From Gammaproteobacteria bacterium (GTDB taxonomy: Bacteria > Pseudomonadota > Gammaproteobacteria > Eutrophobiales > Eutrophobiaceae), in assembly GCA_003645215.1 (NCBI GenBank), contig QNEM01000078.1, positions 1 to 8,384 on the forward strand: a stretch of 8,384 nt of DNA, in the 5' to 3' direction. Numbering within the stretch: the first letter of the stretch is position 1; the number at the start of each line of letters is the position of its first letter. The notes under the pieces were generated by a model. The model did not search any database. It saw only the letters and a list, made by a program, of their open reading frames with translations, and was not told the origin of the DNA. This document shows positions 1 through 7,451 of this stretch, piece by piece. A program made the position numbers and the translations under genes.

Positions 1-1
1 C

Positions 2-130
2 ATCCTGATTGGTTTTGTGCTCATTTTTGTTGTTGTAATTTTCCAGTTTATTGTTGTTATCATTGCCTCAATCAAGGCAAATGAAGGGGTGTACTATCGT
101 TATCCCCTGTGCATTAGATTTATTAAATAA
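2..130 (+). CDS. DUF4870 domain-containing membrane protein (3' end only)
   Basis: This is the last 42 codons of a gene that begins before the window. The visible peptide is a long hydrophobic helix of about 24 residues (ILIGFVLIFVVVIFQFIVV and onward), followed by the ending IKANEGVYYRYPLCIRFIK. A final membrane helix followed by 'IKANxGxxYRYPLxIRFI' is the characteristic C-terminus of DUF4870 (Tic20-like) small inner-membrane proteins, whose function is unknown. The stop codon is 37 bases upstream of qmcA on the same strand with no obvious terminator between, so co-transcription with qmcA and ybbJ is plausible. The family call rests on the C-terminal part alone. Confidence 0.75.
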   Translation: MLIGFVLIFVVVIFQFIVVIIASIKANEGVYYRYPLCIRFIK

Positions 131-167
131 CAGGGTTTTTAATACGGATAATTGAAGGAGAAGAGTT

Positions 168-1124
168 ATGGATGGAGGAACAATATTTACATTTATATTG
201 TTGGCATTGATAGTTATTGGCTTTTTCAAAGCCGTTAACACAGTTGACCAGGGCTACGAATTTACGGTTGAGCGTTTCGGAGAATATACAAGAACATTAC
301 GTCCGGGACTGCACTTCATCGTACCTTACTTCGATGCCATCGGCGCTAAAATGAACATGATGGAATCCGTCATGGAGGTGCCATCCCAGGAAGTGATTAC
401 CAAAGATAATGCCATGGTCAGGGTCGATGGCGTGGTGTTTTTCCAGGTGCTGAATGCAGCTCAGGCGGCTTATGAAGTAAATGATCTGACCCGGGCGATA
501 TTGAACCTGACCATGACCAATATTCGTACAGTGATGGGCTCAATGGATCTGGATGAGTTGTTATCAAAAAGAGATACCATCAATGCAAGACTGCTATCTG
601 TTGTTGATGAAGCTACAGGGCCCTGGGGCGTGAAGATCACGCGTATTGAAATCAAGGACATTACACCACCACAGGATCTGGTCGATTCCATGGCCAGACA
701 GATGAAGGCAGAGCGTGACAAGCGTGCAAATATCCTTGAGGCAGAAGGTTTCAAGCAAGCCGAAATTCTGAAAGCAGACGGTGAAAAGCGGGCAGCCATC
801 CTTGAGGCAGAAGGCCGTAGAGAATCGGCCTTCCGTGATGCGGAAGCCAGGGAAAGACAGGCCGAAGCAGAAGCCAAGGCAACCACCGATGTTTCCAATG
901 CCATTGCTACTGGTAATATTCAGGCAGTTAACTATTTTGTAGCAAACAAATATATTGAGGCATTGAAAGACATTGCCGCTGCGCCAAATCAGAAAGTGAT
1001 CCTGATGCCACTGGAGGCCAGTAATGTCATCGGCGCGCTTGCGGGAATTACCGAGATTGCCAAGGAAACATTTGGCAAAGATAGTGATGACGGGTCGAAT
1101 AATCCAACAACACATAGAGGGTAA
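168..1124 (+). CDS. qmcA: SPFH/band-7 (stomatin/prohibitin-like) membrane protein QmcA
   Basis: This 318-residue protein is an inner-membrane SPFH scaffold, close in size to E. coli QmcA (about 305). One N-terminal membrane segment lies at about residues 5-22. The SPFH/band-7 domain covers about 24-178, including VDQGYEFTVERFGEYTRTL, PSQEVITKDNA and INAR..VDEATGPWGVKITRIEIKDITPP. A charged coiled coil follows at about 178-245, containing 11-residue repeats. The C-terminal oligomerisation region has NYFVANKYIEAL and KVILMPLEASN..GALAGI, and the tail is polar. These blocks match E. coli QmcA closely as I recall it. The family forms large cage-like oligomers and bacterial membrane microdomains, and is linked to membrane-protein quality control near FtsH. 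The ATG at 168 has a good Shine-Dalgarno site (AAGGAG, 155-160). A NfeD-type partner starts 5 bases after the stop, the usual pairing. Confidence 0.93.
   Translation: MDGGTIFTFILLALIVIGFFKAVNTVDQGYEFTVERFGEYTRTLRPGLHFIVPYFDAIGAKMNMMESVMEVPSQEVITKDNAMVRVDGVVFFQVLNAAQAAYEVNDLTRAILNLTMTNIRTVMGSMDLDELLSKRDTINARLLSVVDEATGPWGVKITRIEIKDITPPQDLVDSMARQMKAERDKRANILEAEGFKQAEILKADGEKRAAILEAEGRRESAFRDAEARERQAEAEAKATTDVSNAIATGNIQAVNYFVANKYIEALKDIAAAPNQKVILMPLEASNVIGALAGITEIAKETFGKDSDDGSNNPTTHRG
732..814 (+). repeat. 17-base direct repeat within qmcA coiled-coil region
   Basis: The 17-base sequence ATCCTTGAGGCAGAAGG occurs exactly at 732-748 and at 798-814, 66 bases (22 codons) apart. It encodes the core of an 11-residue repeat in the coiled coil: residues 178-188, 189-199 (ILEAEGFKQAE), 200-210 (ILKADGEKRAA), 211-221 (ILEAEGRRESA) and 222-232. 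Eleven-residue (hendecad) periodicity is known in the SPFH coiled coil. The DNA repeat is best read as a by-product of protein repetition. Confidence 0.7.
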
Positions 1125-1129
1125 ATCAT

Positions 1130-1588
1130 ATGGAATGGATTAATGAGATTATATACTGGCACTGGTTGATAGTGGCGGTTGTGCTAATCATTCTGGAAAT
1201 ACTCATACCAGGTGCCTACTTTCTGTGGATGGGTGTCTCAGCAATCTTTGTTGGTGGTCTCATGTATATTTTCCCCGAGCTTGCTTTTCTGGTTCAGATA
1301 TTAATTTTTGCGATCCTGTCGGTGACTGCAGTGATGATGTACAGATCTTATCGAAAGAAAAACCCGCTTGTCACTGATGAGCCCGCATTGAATCGTCGAG
1401 GTGAAAAATACATCGGCCAAAGCTTCACGCTGAAAGAACCCATCGTTAATGGGGTAGGCAAGATAAAAGTGGATGATTCAACCTGGAAAATAAAGGGGTT
1501 CGATATAGATGCAGGTGAAACAGTGCGTGTTGTTGCTGCAGAAGGGACGACCTTAATCGTTGAGGGTTCAACGGTAATAGTGAAGTAG
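1130..1588 (+). CDS. ybbJ: NfeD-like membrane protein (YbbJ family)
   Basis: This 152-residue protein is the short, protease-free form of NfeD that partners SPFH proteins. The N-terminal part (about residues 8-73) contains three hydrophobic segments, with the family motif around GAYFLWMGVSA (28-38). A basic linker YRSYRKK (71-77) follows, then a soluble C-terminal OB-fold-like domain from about 88 to 152 (LNRRGEKYIGQSFTL, VNGVGKIKVDDSTWKI, GETVRVVAAEGTTLIVE). Both the arrangement and the OB-domain wording resemble E. coli YbbJ, encoded beside qmcA. The ATG is 5 bases past the qmcA stop, and its ribosome site (AGAGGG) lies in the end of qmcA, implying translational coupling. The inferred role is docking to or regulating the QmcA assembly; the biochemical function is unsettled. 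Confidence 0.9.
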   Translation: MEWINEIIYWHWLIVAVVLIILEILIPGAYFLWMGVSAIFVGGLMYIFPELAFLVQILIFAILSVTAVMMYRSYRKKNPLVTDEPALNRRGEKYIGQSFTLKEPIVNGVGKIKVDDSTWKIKGFDIDAGETVRVVAAEGTTLIVEGSTVIVK

Positions 1589-1612
1589 GGCAATAACACC
1601 ACAAGAAGTACA

Positions 1613-1705
1613 ATGAAAAAAGTTGATATTTTGCTGACTGAGTATGGTGAAAGTCATCAGAGTAAAACCAACAAAAAGATTCACCGGGTTTGTGTTCCTG
1701 CATAA
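1613..1705 (+). pseudogene. Truncated 5' remnant of a DUF962 (Mpo1-like) gene
   Basis: A 30-codon reading frame starts at ATG 1613 and ends at TAA 1703. Its peptide carries LLTEYGESHQ, TNKKIH and VCVPA in order and spacing that fit the N-terminus of DUF962/YGL010w (Mpo1-like) membrane proteins. As I recall it, that N-terminus reads roughly 'EYGxSHQNPTNKLIHWICVPAI'. Family members run to about 100-200 residues with several membrane helices, so nearly all of this one is missing. Several usually conserved positions also differ (NP to SK, KLIH to KKIH, W to R), suggesting decay. Similarity stops at about base 1702, and no other frame restores it before the convergent efflux operon ends at 1713. 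A possible ribosome site (AAGAAG, 1603-1608) survives. It could still be translated as a short peptide, but I read it as a relic. Confidence 0.6.
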
Positions 1706-1712
1706 AAATTAA

Positions 1713-2021
1713 TTACAGCTGGTCTAACTGACCCGCCGCAATAACAGGCACAAGCCAATAATGAATATCTGTCCCTTTAAAATCCTTTTTAAGATCATTG
1801 ATAATGACTTCTGCTATTTCAGAAGTCACATGTATTTGAAACACGATCTGTTTCTTGCGTCCTTCAACTTGTTCAATAAGATCAAGGGTATCTGGTTTAC
1901 TTCCATGGCCATAGGCCTGCTTGGTGGTAAAACCTGAAATTTTTTCATGCTCCAGTAACCAGGTGCTTATAGGTCGTTCGAGAGAAGGTGGGCAGATAAG
2001 CGTGAGTAATGACTGGTTCAT
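1713..2021 (-). CDS. DUF3240 family protein, companion of heavy-metal RND pump
   Basis: This 102-residue protein has no signal peptide or membrane segment, so it is probably cytoplasmic. Recognisable DUF3240 features are the opening LLTLICPPSLERPISTWLLE, the middle YGHG (37-40) and EQVEGRKKQIVFQI (50-63), and the ending DIHYWLVPVIAAGQLDQL. The alternating strand and helix pattern looks like a small ferredoxin-like/PII-like fold, though that is inferred. The family typically sits next to CusA/CzcA-type RND genes, and its function is not established; metal sensing or pump modulation are guesses. Its ATG overlaps the pump's stop codon (ATGA, 2018-2021), with a strong ribosome site (AGGGGA, complement of 2027-2032), so the two are probably translationally coupled. 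It is the last gene of the operon, and I see no convincing terminator after it. Confidence 0.85.
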   Translation of the reverse strand: MNQSLLTLICPPSLERPISTWLLEHEKISGFTTKQAYGHGSKPDTLDLIEQVEGRKKQIVFQIHVTSEIAEVIINDLKKDFKGTDIHYWLVPVIAAGQLDQL

Positions 2022-5000
2022 GATATTCCCCTGCTATAGATCCAGCGGTACAGCACAGGCAGTATTAATAAGGTCAATATTGTCGACGTGACCAGTCCAC
2101 CGATGACAACGATGGCGAGTGGACGCTGGATTTCTGAGCCGGGGCCAGTAGCAAACAACAAAGGGATCAATGAAAAAGCAGCAATACTGGCAGTCATCAT
2201 GACTGGTCGTAAACGTCGCCGTGCGCCATCAATAACCACGTCATTGATGTTATGACCCAACTCCCTGAGCTGATTGAAAAAGGTGACAAGAACCACTCCG
2301 TTTAATACAGCGATCCCTAGCAAAGCTATAAAACCAACTGATGCGGGGACAGACATGTATTCTCCCGTGATCCACAAGGCAACGACACCACCAATCATGG
2401 CAAACGGGATATTTGTCAGGATCAGCATTGATTGACTGATGGATCGGAAGGTACTGAATAACAACAGGAAGATCAGGCCGATGGAGGCTGGAATGACGAT
2501 GGCGAATCGAGTTGCCGCGCGTTGTTGATTTTCAAACTGACCACCCCATTTTAAATAATAACCCGTTGGTAACTGAACCTGATCAGCCACCTTTTGTTTT
2601 GCTTCATCAACAAAACCTACCAGGTCACGTCCACTGACATTGGCGGTAACGACGGATAATCGACTGCCTGTTTCGCGGCTGATCATTACCGGACCTGCAA
2701 CACGTTCCAGACGTGCCAGGCTGGTTAGTGGAATGCTACGGCCATCATCCAGCGTTAGCCGCAGGTTGATAAATTCATCGGCCGATTGGCGAAGATCACC
2801 ACTGCCTTTAATGATCAGGGGAATACGTCGTGATTTTTCGTAGATGGTACCCATGTTCTGACCTTCGATCAGAGAACGCAGCGTGTTTTCAACATCATCA
2901 ATGGACAAACCGAGGCGACCTACTGCCAGACGATCAATTACCACGCGTAAATATTGCACACCTTCATTCTGAGCAGTAAACACATCTTCTGCACCTTCCA
3001 GTTTTTCAATGACATTGGCTATTTCCTGCGCTTTTACGTTGAGAGTATCCAGATCATCGCCAAACAATTTAATAGCAACATCGCCACGTACCCCGGTAAG
3101 CATTTCCGAGACACGCATTTCTATGGGTTGGGTAAAACCGAACACCAGACCAGGAAACTCACCCAGTACGTTTCTAAGCTTCTCGATAAATTCGTCTTTT
3201 GTTTTAAAACTCCATTCTTCACGTGGCTTGATCTCGAGAAACATGTCCGTCTGGTTCAGCCCCATGGGGTCAAGTCCGATTTCATCCGATCCAGTACGCG
3301 CAATAATACCGGTGACCTCGGGCACTTTCTCGAGTATCGCTTTCTCAACCATATTATCGATGCGCAGGGATTCATCGAGATTAATGGAGGGTAGTTTTTC
3401 TGTCTGCACAATAATATTACCTTCATCCAGGGTCGGCATAAAACTCTTACCAAGTTGTAGATATAATACGACCGTTACGGCCAGAGCCACCAGTGCCGCC
3501 AGAATAGGCACCCAGCTGAATTGCAAACAGAATTTGAGAGTTGGTGTGTAGATCCTGTCCAGGGCCCTGACCAGTATCGGATCTTTGTGGCTGACGTTTT
3601 TTAACAGGACTGAAGCCAGCACCGGAATAACGGTCAGTGATAGCACCAATGACGCCCCCAAGGCAAAGACAATTGTTATCGCGACAGGTGAGAATAATTT
3701 ACCCTCAAGTCCCTGCAGGGTTAACAGTGGTAGAAACACAACCATGATGATGATAATTCCGGTGGTGACGGGGAGAGCGACATCTGCAGCGGAACGATAG
3801 ATAAGATGCAGACGAGGTAGCAGGGTTGTCTTTTTCTTATGCGCCAGTTCGGAAACAATATTTTCAACAATGACGACCGCCGCATCCACTAACATGCCAA
3901 TCGCGATCGCCAGTCCACCAAGACTCATGAGATTTGCTGATAGATCGAACTGGCGCATGAGGATGACGGTAGATAATGCTGCCAGTGGCAGGATCAGGGC
4001 AACTGTTAATGCTGCACGCAAATTACCGAGGAATAACACCAGCAGGATCAGTATTAATATTATGGCTTCGCCAAGTGCAGTGGCCACGGTTTGTACTGCG
4101 CGATCCACCAGATTGCCGCGATTATAAAAGACCCTTGTTGTTACGCCTTCAGGCAAGGAGGATTGAAGTTCTTCCAGTTTCAGACTGACAGCTTGCACCA
4201 GTTCGCTGGCATTGGCGCCACGCAAGCCCAGAACCAGACCTTCCACAGCTTCACCCTGTCCATTACGAGTTACGCCACCATAGCGGGTCAGCGAGCCGAT
4301 GCTGACTGATGCGATATTACGTATTCTGACCGGTTCAATTGGGTGTGATTTAACAACAATATCTCCTATATCTTGCAGTGACTGGATACTGCCATCGCTT
4401 CGAATCAACAGGGTTTCTTCACCGTCGATCAACTGGCCGGCACCGTCATTACGGTTATTTTCCTTTAGGGCAGATCGCAGAGTGTCGAGGGTGATGCCCT
4501 GTGCATTCATCAAGGTGCTATCCGGCGTTACTTCAAAGGTACGAACCAGGCCGCCAAGTGCATTAACATCAGCAACACCCGGAACGGTCCTGAGGGCGGG
4601 GCGGAGCACCCAGTCGAGCAAAGTACGTTTCTCCATGATGGATAACTGCTCGCTTTCAATAGTGAACATGAACATCTCACCCAGTGGTGTCGTCATCGGT
4701 GCTATGCCACCATCAATATCCATCGGCAGATCGCCCCAGATCGCATTAAGACGTTCAGACACTTGTTGGCGCGCCCAGTAAATGTCGGTGCCATCTTCGA
4801 AATCTACCGTGATATCGGCCAGCGCATATTTAGATATGGAACGCAGCATGTTCTGTTTTGGGATCCCGAGCATTTCAACTTCGATCAGTGCAGTGATGCG
4901 TGTTTCCACTTCCTCCGGTGTCATCCCCGGGGCCTTGATAATCATTTTTACCTGCGTTGTTGAGACATCCGGGAAAGCATCAATTGGTAATGTTTGAAAA

Positions 5001-5089
5001 GCCTTCCAGCCAGCAATCGCCAGAATAATAGTGACTATTAGGATCAGCAGGCGCTGGGTCAGGGCAAATTGGATAATACGATGCAGCAT
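2018..5089 (-). CDS. Heavy-metal efflux RND transporter, CusA/CzcA family inner-membrane pump
   Basis: This 1023-residue protein is full length for a heavy-metal RND pump, a proton-driven trimeric exporter. It has the expected two-fold layout: TM1 at about 11-30, a large periplasmic loop to about 340, TM2-6 at about 341-495, TM7 at about 526-546, a second periplasmic loop to about 860, and TM8-12 at about 861-1017. Family markers include LPIDAFPDVSTTQV (34-47), AIGMLVDAAVVIVEN (396-410), FMPTLDEG (550-557), DPMG (607-610), KPREEW (621-626) and LNGVVLVTFFNQ (929-940). D402 and E409 fit the transmembrane proton-relay acids. The AIG...DAA form is CusA-like rather than the DFG...DGA of CzcA. By eye alignment, however, the CusA methionine-triad positions read Q613, E662 and N745, so Cu(I)/Ag(I) export is not assured. 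The start is 5 bases past the adaptor stop, with ribosome site GGGGAAGG (complement of 5099-5106). Confidence 0.93.
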   Translation of the reverse strand: MLHRIIQFALTQRLLILIVTIILAIAGWKAFQTLPIDAFPDVSTTQVKMIIKAPGMTPEEVETRITALIEVEMLGIPKQNMLRSISKYALADITVDFEDGTDIYWARQQVSERLNAIWGDLPMDIDGGIAPMTTPLGEMFMFTIESEQLSIMEKRTLLDWVLRPALRTVPGVADVNALGGLVRTFEVTPDSTLMNAQGITLDTLRSALKENNRNDGAGQLIDGEETLLIRSDGSIQSLQDIGDIVVKSHPIEPVRIRNIASVSIGSLTRYGGVTRNGQGEAVEGLVLGLRGANASELVQAVSLKLEELQSSLPEGVTTRVFYNRGNLVDRAVQTVATALGEAIILILILLVLFLGNLRAALTVALILPLAALSTVILMRQFDLSANLMSLGGLAIAIGMLVDAAVVIVENIVSELAHKKKTTLLPRLHLIYRSAADVALPVTTGIIIIMVVFLPLLTLQGLEGKLFSPVAITIVFALGASLVLSLTVIPVLASVLLKNVSHKDPILVRALDRIYTPTLKFCLQFSWVPILAALVALAVTVVLYLQLGKSFMPTLDEGNIIVQTEKLPSINLDESLRIDNMVEKAILEKVPEVTGIIARTGSDEIGLDPMGLNQTDMFLEIKPREEWSFKTKDEFIEKLRNVLGEFPGLVFGFTQPIEMRVSEMLTGVRGDVAIKLFGDDLDTLNVKAQEIANVIEKLEGAEDVFTAQNEGVQYLRVVIDRLAVGRLGLSIDDVENTLRSLIEGQNMGTIYEKSRRIPLIIKGSGDLRQSADEFINLRLTLDDGRSIPLTSLARLERVAGPVMISRETGSRLSVVTANVSGRDLVGFVDEAKQKVADQVQLPTGYYLKWGGQFENQQRAATRFAIVIPASIGLIFLLLFSTFRSISQSMLILTNIPFAMIGGVVALWITGEYMSVPASVGFIALLGIAVLNGVVLVTFFNQLRELGHNINDVVIDGARRRLRPVMMTASIAAFSLIPLLFATGPGSEIQRPLAIVVIGGLVTSTILTLLILPVLYRWIYSRGIS

Positions 5090-5094
5090 CTTTG

Positions 5095-6213
5095 TTAGCC
5101 TTCCCCGCCCGCGCCTGTGAGTATGGCTTTCAGCGTAACTGTGCCACTGGTCACTACGGGTACGGTGATCGCTTGACTGGAGGTGATGATCTGCTGGCCT
5201 TCACGACTACCAACAACATTCACATGAATCGCCTCAAAACCCTGTTCGACTTCAATGAAAATCATGGTCCTTTGATCAAGCCTGATTATCGCTCTGCGGG
5301 GCACAAGATAGTGTTTTTGCTCATCATATTTTCGAGCAACACGTACCTGGACAAACTGGCCTGGGCGTAATTGTTCGATATTATCCCTGACGATTGCGCG
5401 AACAAGGGTTCCTTGATCTGCTGCATGAACCATACGACCAATGGTAATTACCTCACCTTCAATATTCATTTCTGGAATAGAGACAGTGTCACCAATAGCA
5501 ATATCGCTGACGACATTTACTGGCATATGAATTTCCAGCCACAGCGGTGACAAGCGGCCAATCTTGAACAATGGATCGGCTGCTTCCAGTTTCTGACCAG
5601 GAATAGCCATTTGCTCGAGTAGAACGCCGTCAAAAGGTGCGGTTACCGTCAGCGCGCTGTTTAATTTACGGTTTTTTTCGAGCTCAGTAATTGCAGAACT
5701 ACTCATGCCGGAAAATAGCAGCATCGCCTCATGTTGTTCTTTTTGGGTTACGAGTGCCTGCCATGCGCTACGGGATTCCAGGTAACGACGTTTCGGGATA
5801 ATACCTTCATCCAGCAATTGTTTGTCACGGTTAAGTGTTGATTGGGCGAGATTGAGTTGTATTAGTGTTTGCAGCAGATCACGTTGCAGTTCCAACATGC
5901 CAGGACTCTGTACCCTTGCCAGAGTTTGGTCCTTGCTGACATGATCCCCTTCGGCAACCATCAATGCTTCAACCAGACCGCCCTGTAATATGCTGATCAC
6001 CTGTAATTGTGAATTAGGCACTACCACTTCTGCCGGGTAACGTGCACCTAATACTTCTGAGGCCGGTTGCAATAACATTGTGGTAATTCCATAGGACTCT
6101 ATCTGGGCCCGGGAAAGCGTGATCATGCCGTGATCGGATGTGGTCTCGGCCAGGGTATTCAAGCTGCTCACGAATAAAGCCATGAATAAAGCCGTGAATA
6201 AAAATAACCTCAT
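5095..6213 (-). CDS. RND efflux periplasmic adaptor (membrane fusion protein, CusB/CzcB-like)
   Basis: This 372-residue protein bridges the inner-membrane pump and the outer-membrane channel. The N-terminus (MRLFLFTALFMALFVSSLNTLA, with a likely cut before ETTSDH) looks like a Sec signal peptide, with no lipobox cysteine. The split lipoyl (barrel-sandwich) domain is at about 60-107 (YPAEVVVPNS, MVAEGDHVSKDQTLARVQSPG) and 186-220 (LTVTAPFDGVLLEQ, PGQKLEAADPLFKIG). An alpha-hairpin of about 107-184 lies between, followed by a beta-barrel domain (LWLEIHMPVNVV to FVQVRVA, about 224-293) and a C-terminal membrane-proximal domain (LVPRRAIIRLDQ onward). No histidine- or methionine-rich metal-binding extension or CusF-like domain is seen. 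It overlaps the channel gene by 4 bases (ATGA, 6210-6213), with ribosome site AAAGGGGA (complement of 6221-6228). Confidence 0.92.
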   Translation of the reverse strand: MRLFLFTALFMALFVSSLNTLAETTSDHGMITLSRAQIESYGITTMLLQPASEVLGARYPAEVVVPNSQLQVISILQGGLVEALMVAEGDHVSKDQTLARVQSPGMLELQRDLLQTLIQLNLAQSTLNRDKQLLDEGIIPKRRYLESRSAWQALVTQKEQHEAMLLFSGMSSSAITELEKNRKLNSALTVTAPFDGVLLEQMAIPGQKLEAADPLFKIGRLSPLWLEIHMPVNVVSDIAIGDTVSIPEMNIEGEVITIGRMVHAADQGTLVRAIVRDNIEQLRPGQFVQVRVARKYDEQKHYLVPRRAIIRLDQRTMIFIEVEQGFEAIHVNVVGSREGQQIITSSQAITVPVVTSGTVTLKAILTGAGGEG

Positions 6214-7451
6214 GGAATGATCCCCTTTGCTTGATTCAGTCGGGCGGTATGCAGACCGACCTGCAGATGTTTTTGATGCATATTACGTTCAGCAGCGAAA
6301 GCCTGTGCCTGAATTCTGATCAATTCGATTAGACCGGTTTCGCCAAGTGAAAAAGCCTTGTTCGACATGGCCAGATTTTTTTTTGTTAATTCATTTTGCC
6401 GTTGGGCAAAGTCATATTGATCACGCGTTGCAACGAGTTCTCTACTGGCATCCTGTATGGCAATATTCAACTGACGATTCAGGATTTCCATCTGGCTACG
6501 GTTTTCGGTCAGTTCAACTTGTGCTGCAGTTATTTTTGGCCTTGTGTGTGAGCTCAGTCCCAGCGGGATGTTGAGACTGAAACTAATGGCATTGTCAAAA
6601 CCTTCATCCGAAAAATCACGCTCGTGACGTGTGCCAAGAAACAGGGACGGATTTTCACGTTTTTCAATCATGACCTGATCACGTTGAGCTGTACTATGGG
6701 TTACTTTTTCATAAGATTCTCTTAGTGCCGGGTGATCGATGGTGATAGAAAGGTCGTCATTGGTAATTTCCTTGAAATTTTCTGGTAGCTCATTCAGGCC
6801 GGTGATCATGTCATAACGATGTTGTGCATGACCATATTCCTGAACCGCTATTCTCCAGGCAGCTTCTTTAGATAGTGATTCCTGCTGTGCCAGGATCTGA
6901 TCCGATTGTGCCAGATCACCCAGTTCGACGCGTTTATTAACATCCTGTTCCAGCTTCCTGACTACTTCCCATTCCTGCTCGGCAATGCTTACCCTGTTTT
7001 TAGTAAGCGCAATACTCCAAAGTAATTCACGTACGATGCCGGCGATTTGTAATTTTAATGCTGGTTCCGAGGAGTTAATGAGCAACCGTTGTTGCGTGAC
7101 TGTTTTTTGTCTGGCTGCCTTTTGTCCTGGTAGCCATATGGGCATATCCAGTCCCACTACCCATTCCTGTGCTCCATCATTATCCGTTAACTGATCGTTA
7201 TAATGACTCATGTTAAAAGCAGGATCAGATGCCCATAAGCTCTGTGCCCTTTTGCTCAGGGCGTCAACATGTGTAAGCCGTGCCTGCATTAATTCAAGCT
7301 GTGGATTCCGCTGATAGGTTTTTTCCACAACTTCGTGCAAGGATAGATCGGCAGAAATTGCAAGTGAGGTTTCGTGTAAATGATCAATTTCAGCCAGGAC
7401 AGGCATGGACAGGCATAGCCCGAAGAGCATATTTGTAATCGCTAATTTCAT
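6210..7451 (-). CDS. TolC family outer-membrane efflux channel protein (CusC/CzcC-like)
   Basis: This 413-residue outer-membrane factor is the exit duct of the tripartite pump. A signal peptide covers about residues 1-20 (ending MPVLA, cut before EIDH). There is no lipobox cysteine at the cleavage site, so it is probably not a lipoprotein, unlike CusC. Two tandem OEP-type halves are visible. The first starts at LSLHEVVEKTYQRNPQLELMQARL (37-60) with a strand region at EWVVGLDMPIWLPGQKAARQ (96-115). The second starts at HPALRESYEKV (240-250) with the matching strand region FDNAISFSLNIPLGLS (285-300). Each is followed by long amphipathic helices, and the ending includes FSLGETGLIELIRIQAQ (367-383). 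It is the first gene of the minus-strand operon, and its ribosome site is weak (GAGA close to the ATG). Confidence 0.9.
   Translation of the reverse strand: MKLAITNMLFGLCLSMPVLAEIDHLHETSLAISADLSLHEVVEKTYQRNPQLELMQARLTHVDALSKRAQSLWASDPAFNMSHYNDQLTDNDGAQEWVVGLDMPIWLPGQKAARQKTVTQQRLLINSSEPALKLQIAGIVRELLWSIALTKNRVSIAEQEWEVVRKLEQDVNKRVELGDLAQSDQILAQQESLSKEAAWRIAVQEYGHAQHRYDMITGLNELPENFKEITNDDLSITIDHPALRESYEKVTHSTAQRDQVMIEKRENPSLFLGTRHERDFSDEGFDNAISFSLNIPLGLSSHTRPKITAAQVELTENRSQMEILNRQLNIAIQDASRELVATRDQYDFAQRQNELTKKNLAMSNKAFSLGETGLIELIRIQAQAFAAERNMHQKHLQVGLHTARLNQAKGIIP

Noticed and set aside
470..1115. Minus-strand open frames of 144 and 173 codons opposite qmcA
   Set aside because: They are antisense to a clearly conserved SPFH gene, with repetitive low-complexity peptides mirroring its coiled-coil codons. 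No independent coding evidence is seen.
1680..1712. Weak inverted repeat (AACAAAAA and TTTGTGTT region) that might end the efflux operon transcript
   Set aside because: The stem is almost all A-T with a mismatch and no GC-rich core, so it is not a convincing terminator. The upstream part also overlaps the DUF962 remnant.
2640..4963. Several plus-strand open frames of 65-180 codons opposite the RND gene
   Set aside because: They lie antisense inside one well-conserved 1023-residue pump gene, overlap each other, and show no recognisable domains. They are shadow frames.
5092..5370. Plus-strand 92-codon frame over the adaptor gene's 3' end
   Set aside because: It is antisense to the conserved adaptor, with no homology I recognise and no supporting context.
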